Shown here: in pieces, positions 19,966-27,567 of the stretch
Layout: each line of letters begins with the position of its first letter
Numbering within the stretch: position 1 is the first letter of the stretch
Assembly: GCF_017874715.1 (NCBI RefSeq)
Contig: NZ_JAGGLR010000004.1
Location: 310,001-374,000, forward strand
DNA length: 64,000 bases
From: Streptomyces iranensis
GTDB taxonomy: Bacteria; Actinomycetota; Actinomycetes; Streptomycetales; Streptomycetaceae
Reading direction: 5' to 3'
The notes under the pieces: generated by a model
The model's database searches: none
Told to the model about the DNA's origin: nothing
What the model saw: only the letters and a program-made list of their open reading frames with translations
Position numbers and translations under genes: made by a program

Positions 19966-20613
19966 ATGTCTCGCATCACCGTTATCGGCGGCACCGGCTA
20001 TGCAGGTTCGGCCATCGTCGCGGAGGCCGCTGCCCGCGGTCACCAGGTCACCGCACTGAGCCGCTCGCTCCCCGACGCGCCCATCCCGAACGTGACCTAT
20101 GTCCAAGGCGACGCCGCCGACGAAGCGACGCTCTCGGCCTCCATCGAGGGCGCGGACGTCGCGGTGGGCGCACTCGCCCCACGCGGCCCGCTGGCCGGCA
20201 CCTTCCGCGACGTCTACAGCACCATCGCACGTCTGGCCGATGCCGCAGGCGTAGTCCTGTTCGTCGTGGGCGGCGCCTCGTCGCTGCGCCCCGCGCCCGG
20301 GGCGGATCGTTTCGTCACCGACCTCAGCCACATCCCCGCAGAGCTCCACGACGAGATCCGCGTCGGGGCCGCGCTCATCATCGAGGACCTCCCTGCCACC
20401 CCCGCGACACTCGACTGGGTCTTCGTGAGCCCGGCGCTCAGGTTCGGTGCACGTATGCCCGGCGAACGGCTCGGCCAGTATCGGCTCGGCGACGACGTCG
20501 CGGTTCAGCCCGAGGACGGCGGCGCGATCTCCGCCCCGGACTACGCCCTCGGGTTCGTCGACCTGATCGAGAAAGGCGACCACCACAGGGCACACGTCAA
20601 CCTCGCCCACTGA
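19966..20613 (+). CDS. NAD(P)-binding oxidoreductase (atypical SDR / NmrA-like)
   Basis: This 215-residue Rossmann-fold protein has the dinucleotide motif ITVIGGTGYAGSAIVAEA at the N-terminus, GDAADEATL and LFVVGGASSL. It belongs to the atypical SDR/NmrA group that includes quinone and flavin reductases. The YxxxK catalytic motif of classical SDRs is not evident, so reduction or redox sensing is inferred from family. I take ATG 19966 with GAAAGG upstream. It diverges from the HxlR regulator and is likely its target. Confidence 0.88.
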   Translation: MSRITVIGGTGYAGSAIVAEAAARGHQVTALSRSLPDAPIPNVTYVQGDAADEATLSASIEGADVAVGALAPRGPLAGTFRDVYSTIARLADAAGVVLFVVGGASSLRPAPGADRFVTDLSHIPAELHDEIRVGAALIIEDLPATPATLDWVFVSPALRFGARMPGERLGQYRLGDDVAVQPEDGGAISAPDYALGFVDLIEKGDHHRAHVNLAH

Positions 20614-20618
20614 GTGGT

Positions 20619-20643
20619 CGACCCCGGAGGGCTTCCGGGGTCG
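20619..20643 (+). terminator. Hairpin after oxidoreductase gene
   Basis: CGACCCCGGA (20619-20628) pairs with TCCGGGGTCG (20634-20643) over a 5-base loop, starting 6 bases after the stop. There is no T tract. Confidence 0.5.
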
Positions 20644-20724
20644 GCCGAGGAAGCGCACCGTTGACGCGCTCCCCCCGACAACGGCTTGTCACTCTCCAGA
20701 CCTGTCGAGAAAGGCAACGAGCGC

Positions 20725-21951
20725 ATGTCCCGCCAACGAAGCAGGGAAGATTTCCCCCTTCCGACCACTCGAAGCGCCCTGCCGATCGTCGACTCCCACC
20801 TGTTCGACGACTTGATCCCGCCGGAGGTGGCCTTCGAGATCACCGCAGGCGTACGCCGTCATCGCGAGCCCTACGTCGGCATCACCGAGAACGGCACCCC
20901 GCGCCCCGGCCTCTACCGTCTCAATGATGCGGGGGCATCCCCGAAGACCGCCGTCATGGCCGCACGGGCCTACCTCGACGGGCTGACGCCCCACCAGAGG
21001 GTGGTCGCCGCGTTACCGATGGACGCCCCGGAGTGGCGGTTGTGGACGAACGCGATCCCGACATGGCACCCGAAGGGCATGCGCCTGGAACGGCTCGCCG
21101 ACAGCGACCGCGACCGCGCACTCGCCGTCATCGAGGCGAGCCTCAGCCCTGCCGGATACGCCCAGGTGAGAGCGGCGATGGCACTCAACGAGCACTTGGG
21201 CGAGCTCATCGACGACTACCGGGACACCCTCACGGAGTTCGCCTACTGGTTCACCGTCTTCGGGACTCCCTCGGGCGACTCCCCGTGGGGATGGCAGCTG
21301 ATGGGCCATCACGTGGACCTGCATTGCGTCTTTGTCGGAGGGCAGGTGGTTCTCGCCCCCGTGTTCCTCGGTGCCGAGCCGACGACCGGGACGGGACGGT
21401 TCGAGGGCATCACGGCCTTCGGCGACGAGACCGAGGTCGCCCTGGCCTTCCGCCGCACCCTGGACCCCGACCGGGAGGGCGAGTTCCTGATGGGGTCCTC
21501 GCTGCGCGCGGAGGACCTTCCGCCCGAACTCGCCGGACCGTGGAACGGACGGCATCTCGCCGGTGCGGGCAGTGACAACCTCGTCCTGCCTCCCGAGGGG
21601 ATCGTCGCGGCAAGCCTGCCGGCCGACCAGCGTGACGGTCTGGTGGAGCTGATCCGGGTCTACCTCGACCGCCTCCCGACGCCACAGGCCGAGCGCACCC
21701 TGGCACTCGTCCGTGAGCACTTCGACGAGACGCGGTTCGCCTGGCGCGGCGGCCACGACGACGAGTGCGCCTTCTACTACCGGATCCACTCACCCGTACT
21801 CCTGGTCGAGTACGACAACCATCCCGGTGTCTTCCTCGCCAATCCCGAGCCCGCCCGCTTCCACGTCCACACCATCGTGCGGGCCCCCAACGGCAACGAC
21901 TACGGACGTGATCTCCTCGCCCAGCACTACCGGCTCCACCACGGCGGTTGA
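20725..21951 (+). CDS. DUF3500 domain-containing protein
   Basis: This 408-residue protein matches DUF3500 along its length: PYVGITENGTPRPGLYRL near the N-terminus, YWFTVFGTPS and WGWQLMGHHVDLH in the middle, and FYYRIHSPVLLVEYDNHPGV plus HTIVRAPNGNDYGRDLLAQH at the C-terminus. The many His and acidic residues suggest a metal site, but biochemical function is undetermined. I chose ATG 20725 (MSRQRSRED), preceded by GAAAGGC as in the gene before it; the frame is open from 20686. No signal peptide is present. It lies 111 bases past the oxidoreductase with a hairpin between. Confidence 0.85.
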   Translation: MSRQRSREDFPLPTTRSALPIVDSHLFDDLIPPEVAFEITAGVRRHREPYVGITENGTPRPGLYRLNDAGASPKTAVMAARAYLDGLTPHQRVVAALPMDAPEWRLWTNAIPTWHPKGMRLERLADSDRDRALAVIEASLSPAGYAQVRAAMALNEHLGELIDDYRDTLTEFAYWFTVFGTPSGDSPWGWQLMGHHVDLHCVFVGGQVVLAPVFLGAEPTTGTGRFEGITAFGDETEVALAFRRTLDPDREGEFLMGSSLRAEDLPPELAGPWNGRHLAGAGSDNLVLPPEGIVAASLPADQRDGLVELIRVYLDRLPTPQAERTLALVREHFDETRFAWRGGHDDECAFYYRIHSPVLLVEYDNHPGVFLANPEPARFHVHTIVRAPNGNDYGRDLLAQHYRLHHGG

Positions 21952-22019
21952 CCAAACCGGGACTCGGTGAGCCCGGCGGCCGGGCGCCGGGTGCGGCCCG
22001 GCGATCCGTTGCCGGTCGC

Positions 22020-22688
22020 TCAGGCCCCGTGCGCGTACGAGGCCAGCAGCCCCGCGGCGAGCACCGGGTCCACGACCGGGACGCCCAGCCGCCGCTCCAG
22101 CAGGGGCCGGATGCCGATGGTGTTCAGGCCCGTACAGGCGAGGAGCAGCGTGTCCGCGCCCGAGGCGACGAGCCCGGCCGCGGCCTCCAGCACCGCCTCG
22201 GGCCCCTCCGGGGCGAGCAGGTCGGTGGTGCGGTGGACGCCGTGGGGGCGGGCGGAGGCGGTGAAGCGGTCGCCGAGCAGGGCGCGTACCGCGGGCGGTG
22301 CCTCGTCCCGGATGCCCAGTACCCCGACCCGGCGGCCGAGGCCCAGGGCGACGGCGGCGGCCGCCGACCCCGCGCCGATGACGGGGACGCCGACGGCCCG
22401 ACGGGTCTCCTGGAGCGCCGGATCGGCGGCGCAGCTGATGATCAGCGCCTGCGCCCCGGCATCGGCCAACTCCCGGGCGAGGGCGACGATCTTGGGTTCG
22501 GCGCGGGCCTCGGACTCGTCGTCGTGGATGCCGTACGGCTGGTCGGGGATGCACCGCGAGACGGTCGGCAGACCGTAGCGCTCCTCGATGGCCGTGCCAT
22601 GGGTGGCGACGGCGGCGGGGTCCTCGCTGGTGAGGACGCGGATCACCCCGATGGGCCGGGCCGGGGCTTCGGACGGGGGCACGGACAT
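22020..22688 (-). CDS. Aspartate/glutamate (hydantoin) racemase family protein
   Basis: This 222-residue protein belongs to the Asp/Glu/hydantoin racemase superfamily, which interconverts amino-acid or hydantoin stereoisomers with two cysteines. Both are visible: LIISCAADPAL and LLLACTGLNTIG. GVIRVLTSEDP opens the first domain and VPVIGAGSAA the second. I chose ATG 22688 (MSVPPSEAP) with GGAGG 7 bases upstream; the longer frame runs through tandem repeats. It is the last gene of the DUF1177-OPT-AroM-racemase unit, separated from AroM by a repeat-filled 224-base spacer. Confidence 0.85.
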   Translation of the reverse strand: MSVPPSEAPARPIGVIRVLTSEDPAAVATHGTAIEERYGLPTVSRCIPDQPYGIHDDESEARAEPKIVALARELADAGAQALIISCAADPALQETRRAVGVPVIGAGSAAAAVALGLGRRVGVLGIRDEAPPAVRALLGDRFTASARPHGVHRTTDLLAPEGPEAVLEAAAGLVASGADTLLLACTGLNTIGIRPLLERRLGVPVVDPVLAAGLLASYAHGA

Positions 22689-22780
22689 GAGGGACCTCCG
22701 GTGGGTGAGGCGCATCGGGTCGGACGAAGGGTGCGGGCGGGGGCGCGGCGCGGGAGGGGCGCCGCCCGCCGGTCGCCCCG

Positions 22781-22925
22781 AGGGTGCGAGTGGAATACGC
22801 GAAGGCGCCGCGCACCCGTCGCACCGAGGATGTGCGTGGGGAACGCGGCAGGCACCGCGCACCCGTCACGCCGAGGATGTGCGTGGGCAACGCGGCAGGC
22901 ACCGCGCACCCGTTACGCCGAGGCC
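22781..22925. repeat. 47-bp tandem repeat between AroM and racemase genes
   Basis: CGCACCCGT recurs at 22811, 22858 and 22905, a period of exactly 47 bases. Two nearly identical full units carry GAGGATGTGCGTGGG and AACGCGGCAGGCAC, with a decayed unit before them. The third unit runs into the last codons of the AroM gene. Confidence 0.85.
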
Positions 22926-23671
22926 GCCACCACCTCCGCCGCCATCCGGACGGCGATGGCGCGGGCCAGGAGCACGGGGCGGTCGGCGGCCCGCAGGGCG
23001 GCGGTGCGCATCCGCTCGGTGTAGCCGATGCAGTCCAGGACGAGCCAGGAGCTGCCGCGCTCGGCCAGGCCGCGCGCGGCGGCGGCCACGTCGTCCAGGA
23101 CGCGCTCGGCGGGGCCGTACGGATCGGCGACCGCGGCCTCCACCCGGCCGGGCAGCAGCTCCGCCCAGCGCCGGGAGACGTCCTCCGCCTGGTCCGGGTG
23201 CGGGCAGACGATGCCCACGGGGTCGGTGCCCACGGCCGCGGCCACGGCCTGCTGCACCAGCGGTTCGGCGAACAGCAGCGGCCGCCGGGCCCGTACCGCC
23301 GGGAAGCGCCCGGTGCACAGCAGCAGCGTCGCGGCTGCGCCGTCCCGCTCCGCGCGGGCGACCGCGTCCGTGATCCGCGGGACGATCGCACCATGCCCGA
23401 GCAGCACCGAACGGCCGTCGCGCAGCCGGGAGACCAGCGGTGCCTCGCCGTGTTCGGGGGCCAGCAGTCGGCGGGTCGCGGCCTCGGCGTCGCCGTCGAA
23501 CCGGTCGGCGTCGAGCGCGCCGTGTTCGACCAGGCGCACCCCGGGCAGCAGCGGTTCGGCGTCCGGGCGGAGGTCGGCGCGCGGGGCCTGGCCGATGGTG
23601 ACGAGGCCGAGGGCCGGACCGCCCGCCGGGTCTTCGCGGTCCACGGTCTCCGTGGTGTCCACAGCGTGCAT
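22913..23671 (-). CDS. AroM family protein
   Basis: This ~252-residue protein is of the AroM family, named after an uncharacterised E. coli gene next to aroL. The diagnostic start LGLVTIGQAPRADLRPD is present. GRSVLLGHGAIVPRI and TLLLCTGRFPAV follow, the latter a Cys-containing strand resembling racemase-superfamily sites, then WLVLDCIGYTERMR near the end. I place the start at ATG 23671 with GAGGAAGG 3 bases upstream. GTG 23737 is an alternative, because it overlaps the OPT stop as GTGA. The family has no established reaction; here it pairs with a second racemase-like protein. Confidence 0.8.
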   Translation of the reverse strand: MHAVDTTETVDREDPAGGPALGLVTIGQAPRADLRPDAEPLLPGVRLVEHGALDADRFDGDAEAATRRLLAPEHGEAPLVSRLRDGRSVLLGHGAIVPRITDAVARAERDGAAATLLLCTGRFPAVRARRPLLFAEPLVQQAVAAAVGTDPVGIVCPHPDQAEDVSRRWAELLPGRVEAAVADPYGPAERVLDDVAAAARGLAERGSSWLVLDCIGYTERMRTAALRAADRPVLLARAIAVRMAAEVVAASA

Positions 23672-23733
23672 GTCCTTCCTCACAGGGCCGTTCACAGAAC
23701 TGTTCAAAGGCTCGGAGCCCGCCACGGGCTCGT

Positions 23734-25425
23734 TCACAGCGCCTTGGTGAGCTGTCCGACGTCGTTGAGGGAGCTTCCGGCGACGAGTCCCGCGCCGACC
23801 AGCGACAGATCGTTCTCGGCCTGCTCGTCGGACTCCTTGCGCGCCCTCGCGTCGGCGATCCCGCGCCGCCGCCACATGGTGTAGAGCTGACGGACCACCA
23901 GGGCGCCGAGGACCATCCATCCGGCCTGGGGCGTGGCCACCAGAAGGCCGGTGGCCAGCAGGACGCCCATCTGCCGGGAGGGTCCGCCGATCAGCTGGAC
24001 CAGCGCGCCGGGGATCGCCCACAGCAGCATGGTGGTCATGGTGCCGGGTTCGAGGCCGGTCTTGATGGTGGTGACGTAGACCTCGGCGACCGGCGGCACC
24101 TTGCCTTCGGAGAAGAAGGCCTTCCAGGCGACGGCGACGACGACGAGCGCCACACCGAAGCCGACGAGCTGGGCGAGGTACTGCTGACGCCGCCCCTCGA
24201 TCTCGAAGGGCCGCCAGGGCGCGGCGTCCCGGCGCAGCAGCCAGCCCGCCTTGAAGTCGTAGCCGAGGTCGGCGAAGGCGGGGCCGGTGGAGGCCGTGTA
24301 GCCGACCAGCAGGGCGAGCGGGACGGTCGGTATGTGCAGCACCAGGCCGATGATCAGGAAGATCAGGGTGACGGCGAAGGCCGGGAACCAGCCGGAGTGC
24401 ATCGCCGCCAGCCCCACGATCAGCTGGTGGACGATGGCGGCGACACCGGCCAGCAGCACCCAGCCGACCAGGGCGGGCAGCGAGAGCCCGCCGACCACGC
24501 CGCCCGCGATCGCGACCACGACCGCGCCACAGATGAACAGACCCATGCCCTCCAGCAGTCCCCGCCGCAGCTGGGGGGCCCGGACCGTACGGCCACCGTC
24601 GGCGTCCGGGCCATCGGTGTCCGGGCCGCCATCGGCGCTCTCCGCCTGATCAGCCCCTTCGCCCCCGCCCTTCCGCGTCCGCATCAGGAGCAGCGCCTGG
24701 GTCAGGGCGACCAGCCCGGCGCCGATCATCAGCCCGTGGGGCACATGGTTCGCGCCCAGGTCGAAGCCGAAGTCGGGGGCGTACTGCCCCACGGTCAGCC
24801 CGATGCCGAACATGGCCAGCGCCCAGATGTTGCCCAGGAAGCCCACACCCGCGGCGCTGGTCGGCAGCTTGAACAGCGCGCCGACGAAGCCGACCACGGC
24901 CCCCACGCCCAGGATCGCGGCCTTGCGCCCGCCGGTGTCCCCGGCATTGATCGTCTCGGCCGCCGCGATACCGGCCGGCCAGGAGCCGGTGGCGGGCAGC
25001 AGCTTGGAGTCGAACACCCGGTACAGCACCCAGCTGTCGACCGCCAGGCCGATGACGGCCCCGCCGAGCATGGGCCACACCAGGTCGTTACGCCCGAGAG
25101 CGAACGGCACCGCGATGGGGGTGAGCAGGGAGTTCGCCGCGGCGAAGGTGGAGCCGGAGATCGCCGACTGCACCAGGTTCTGCCGGTGCTTCGAACGCAT
25201 CCGGGTCAGCACGCCCACCGGGACGCGGCCGATGAGCATCGCCACCAGGGCGCCGATCACCGCCGTATTGGGCGACACCCCGAGCGTGGTGATCAGCACG
25301 ATGCCGATCAGGGCGCCGAGGACCGACAGCACGATGGTCAGGACGAGGGTGACCGGTTCGAAGGCTCTGGGGTGCGACCGCGGTGGGGCGTCCGCGGCCG
25401 TGGTGGCCTGGGGGTTCGGGTTCAT
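23734..25425 (-). CDS. OPT family oligopeptide transporter
   Basis: This 563-residue polytopic protein of the oligopeptide transporter (OPT/YSL-related) superfamily has about 14 hydrophobic segments from residue 22 onward. Characteristic segments include NTAVIGALVAMLIGRVPVG, SGSTFAAANSLLTPI, GSWPAGIAAAETINAGD and LLWAIPGALVQLIGGPSRQ. A charged cytoplasmic loop near residues 250-285 (GPDTDGPDADGG) is not conserved. OPT members import peptides or metal chelates by proton symport. I take ATG 25425 with AGGAG 5 bases upstream. It follows DUF1177 by 36 bases and couples to AroM, so it is the probable permease of this operon. Confidence 0.9.
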   Translation of the reverse strand: MNPNPQATTAADAPPRSHPRAFEPVTLVLTIVLSVLGALIGIVLITTLGVSPNTAVIGALVAMLIGRVPVGVLTRMRSKHRQNLVQSAISGSTFAAANSLLTPIAVPFALGRNDLVWPMLGGAVIGLAVDSWVLYRVFDSKLLPATGSWPAGIAAAETINAGDTGGRKAAILGVGAVVGFVGALFKLPTSAAGVGFLGNIWALAMFGIGLTVGQYAPDFGFDLGANHVPHGLMIGAGLVALTQALLLMRTRKGGGEGADQAESADGGPDTDGPDADGGRTVRAPQLRRGLLEGMGLFICGAVVVAIAGGVVGGLSLPALVGWVLLAGVAAIVHQLIVGLAAMHSGWFPAFAVTLIFLIIGLVLHIPTVPLALLVGYTASTGPAFADLGYDFKAGWLLRRDAAPWRPFEIEGRRQQYLAQLVGFGVALVVVAVAWKAFFSEGKVPPVAEVYVTTIKTGLEPGTMTTMLLWAIPGALVQLIGGPSRQMGVLLATGLLVATPQAGWMVLGALVVRQLYTMWRRRGIADARARKESDEQAENDLSLVGAGLVAGSSLNDVGQLTKAL

Positions 25426-25461
25426 GGGGACTCCTGCGGGGTCCGGGTGGGGACGGGTCGG

Positions 25462-26424
25462 TCACCCCGCTGGGGTGAGGGCCTGGAGGTGGGTCATGGG
25501 TCCGTACAGCTCGACCAGGCGGGCGAACTCCTCGGCGTCCAGGAAGCGGGCGACGCCGCGTCCGAACTCCTTGGCGGTCTCGACGGCGAACCGGGCGGCG
25601 ACGGCGATGTCGGTCTCATGGCTGGCGCCGGTGGCGCATCCGGCCACCGCCGTGCCCGCCGTGATCGCGAGGCCGACGACGGGGGCGGTGGTGGCCACGG
25701 CGGGCTGGAGGATGGAGTTGAGGTGGTGCACTCCGTTGCCGTACGGGGTGATGTCCTGGGTGGTGATCGGCAGGATCCGCGCCGACTCGCCGGTCACGCT
25801 CTCCAGGACCGACACCAGATCCTCGCTGACCCGCAGGATCCAGCCCTGGCAGACCGTGGGCGACAGGGCGACGCCGCGGTGGTTGAGCAGCCGGTTGCCC
25901 TTGGTGGTGTCGATGGAGACGACCGCGTCCATCGCGGTCGAGATCTCCTCGCGGTTGCACACCAGGGTGTCCACCGGGGAGTCCATGAAGGGTACGGGGT
26001 CGTGCGGCTGGGTGGGAGCCCAGCCGGAGACGTGCGTGGAGAGCGTGACATCGCCGTCCAGGACGTCGCCCCGGGCGTGCATGTCCAGCAGCTTGGCCGC
26101 GGCGGACAGCGCCGCGACCGCCCCGTCGGCGTCCGAGACCAGCCCGATCCGCTCCGGTCGGGCGCCGACTCCGCCGAGCCGGCCGAGGATGCCCAGCGTC
26201 GGGGCGGCGCCGCCGGCCAGCTTGCCGCGGCGGCCGGGGACGGTGACGGAGACGAAGTCCGTGCTGCCCTTGTCGCCCTCGACGGTGCGTACCTCGATCG
26301 CGGGCGCCGTCTGGGGGTCGGCTCCGGCCGCGGTCTGGACCGCGCGCAGATGGTCGGCGAGGAGGGCGCCGCTGGTCTGCGGACGGTCGAGGAGTTCGAT
26401 GATGTCAAGGACGTGTTTGAGCAC
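25462..26424 (-). CDS. DUF1177 domain-containing protein
   Basis: This 320-residue protein matches DUF1177: VLKHVLDIIELLDRP at the start, EGDKGSTDFV, STHVSGWAPTQPHDPVPFM, VVSIDTTKGNRLLNHRG and ITTQDITPYGNGVHHLNSIL. Conserved His and Asp residues in HVSGW, DTTKGN and HHLN suggest a metal-dependent hydrolase-like site, but the family has no assigned reaction. I start at GTG 26424 with GAGAGG 7 bases upstream; the frame is open further but is low-complexity. It is the first gene of the leftward unit and faces the IclR gene across a 256-base regulatory interval. Confidence 0.85.
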   Translation of the reverse strand: MLKHVLDIIELLDRPQTSGALLADHLRAVQTAAGADPQTAPAIEVRTVEGDKGSTDFVSVTVPGRRGKLAGGAAPTLGILGRLGGVGARPERIGLVSDADGAVAALSAAAKLLDMHARGDVLDGDVTLSTHVSGWAPTQPHDPVPFMDSPVDTLVCNREEISTAMDAVVSIDTTKGNRLLNHRGVALSPTVCQGWILRVSEDLVSVLESVTGESARILPITTQDITPYGNGVHHLNSILQPAVATTAPVVGLAITAGTAVAGCATGASHETDIAVAARFAVETAKEFGRGVARFLDAEEFARLVELYGPMTHLQALTPAG

Positions 26425-26439
26425 GGCTGGCCTCTCACG

Positions 26440-26515
26440 GCGGGTGATGCGGTGGTCGGGGTGAAGCGGTGGTCGGGGTGATGCGGCCGGTCGGGATGAT
26501 GCGGTCGGTGACGCC
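26440..26515. repeat. Degenerate 17-18 bp repeats in divergent promoter region
   Basis: A unit like GCGGTGGTCGGGGTGAT recurs about four times with drift upstream of the DUF1177 start. It lies between that start and the IclR promoter. Confidence 0.55.
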
Positions 26516-26647
26516 GATGGCCCGACCGGACACGAGCGGGGAAGCGGTGCGCGGGGCGGGCACTGCCACCGGGCACCGGCCTGGCCAGGGATCCTCCCGG
26601 CGCCGGCCCCGCCAGGGTCCGCCCGGTGTCGCACAGTGCGCAATGTT

Positions 26648-26664
26648 TTCTCTATATCCGAGAA
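26648..26664. promoter_or_regulatory. AT-rich inverted repeat upstream of IclR gene (probable operator/promoter)
   Basis: TTCTC (26648-26652) and GAGAA (26660-26664) flank TATATCC, and AATGTTT occurs on both sides in direct orientation 21 bases apart. This is the most AT-rich patch of the neighbourhood, 17 bases before the IclR ATG, and is a good candidate for IclR autoregulation. Confidence 0.5.
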
Positions 26665-26680
26665 TGTTTACCCTTTCGTC

Positions 26681-27493
26681 ATGGCTGAGCAGACGCCCGT
26701 AACCGGCGCCCCACCCCTCCAGACCGCGGACCGCGTGCTGAATGTGCTGCTGTCCTTCGACCGGGAGCGCCCGGAGTGGGGCGTCACCGAGATCGCCGAG
26801 GAGTTCGGGCTGGACAAGTCGGTGGCCCAGCGGCTGCTGGCCGCGCTCGCCTACCGGGGCTTCCTGGTCTCCGACAAGCGCTCACGCCGCTACCGGCTGG
26901 GCCCGGCGGTGTGGCATCTGTCCTGGGTGTGGGAGCGAGGCGGCGGCATGGCCAGCCTGGCCCGGCCCACCCTGGAGGCGCTGGCCGGGGCGGTCGGGGT
27001 GAACGCGCTGTTCGCGGTCCCGGACGGGGTGCATATGCGCTGCGTCGCGGCGGTGGACGGGGCCACCGGCCCGCTGCGCTACTACGTACTGGCGGGCGAG
27101 CTGTACCCGGCGCACGCCGGGGCCACCTCCCGCGCCTACTTCGGTATGCTCGCGCCCGGTGACCGGGCCGTCCTGCTGTACGGCCGCCCGATGGCGCGCT
27201 TCGGCGAGCACACTCTGACCGATCCAATGCGGCTGGAGGAGCGCTTCTCCGAGGTGCGGCGCGAGGGCTACGCCTACTCCGAGGGCGAGTACGATCCGGA
27301 CACCGCCGCGCTCGCGGCGCCGGTTCTGGTGGGCAGACGTCCGGTGGGCACCCTGACCCTGGCCGCCACCCCCGAGGTGCTGCGCCCACGCCGGGAGCAG
27401 CTGGTGGCACCGCTGCTCCAGGGCGCCGCCGATCTGGGCCGGGCACTGACGCCCGCCCGGCCCCGGCGCGCCCCGCACGGCGAGCGGCGCTGA
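26681..27493 (+). CDS. IclR-family transcriptional regulator
   Basis: This 270-residue IclR regulator starts at ATG 26681 (MAEQTPVTG). The N-terminal winged helix is visible (ADRVLNVLLSFD, VTEIAEEFGLDKSVAQRLLAALAYRGFL, YRLGPAVWHL). A GAF-like effector domain follows (RCVAAVDGATGPLRYYV, AGATSRAYFGML, RREGYAYSEGEYDPDTAALAAPVL). IclR proteins usually control adjacent catabolic genes and sense pathway metabolites. It diverges from DUF1177-OPT-AroM-racemase and is followed after 74 bases by the PepE gene, so it is the likely regulator of both arms. Confidence 0.93.
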   Translation: MAEQTPVTGAPPLQTADRVLNVLLSFDRERPEWGVTEIAEEFGLDKSVAQRLLAALAYRGFLVSDKRSRRYRLGPAVWHLSWVWERGGGMASLARPTLEALAGAVGVNALFAVPDGVHMRCVAAVDGATGPLRYYVLAGELYPAHAGATSRAYFGMLAPGDRAVLLYGRPMARFGEHTLTDPMRLEERFSEVRREGYAYSEGEYDPDTAALAAPVLVGRRPVGTLTLAATPEVLRPRREQLVAPLLQGAADLGRALTPARPRRAPHGERR

Positions 27494-27567
27494 ACGGCGC
27501 GGCGTCGGCGGCGGGCCACCCGGCGTCCCGCCGCCTCCCTTGTGACCCGTCTCGGAAAGGCCCCCTC

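Noticed and set aside
22781..22925. CRISPR array from the 47-bp periodicity
   Set aside because: The units are contiguous head-to-tail copies without unique spacers, and no cas genes are present.
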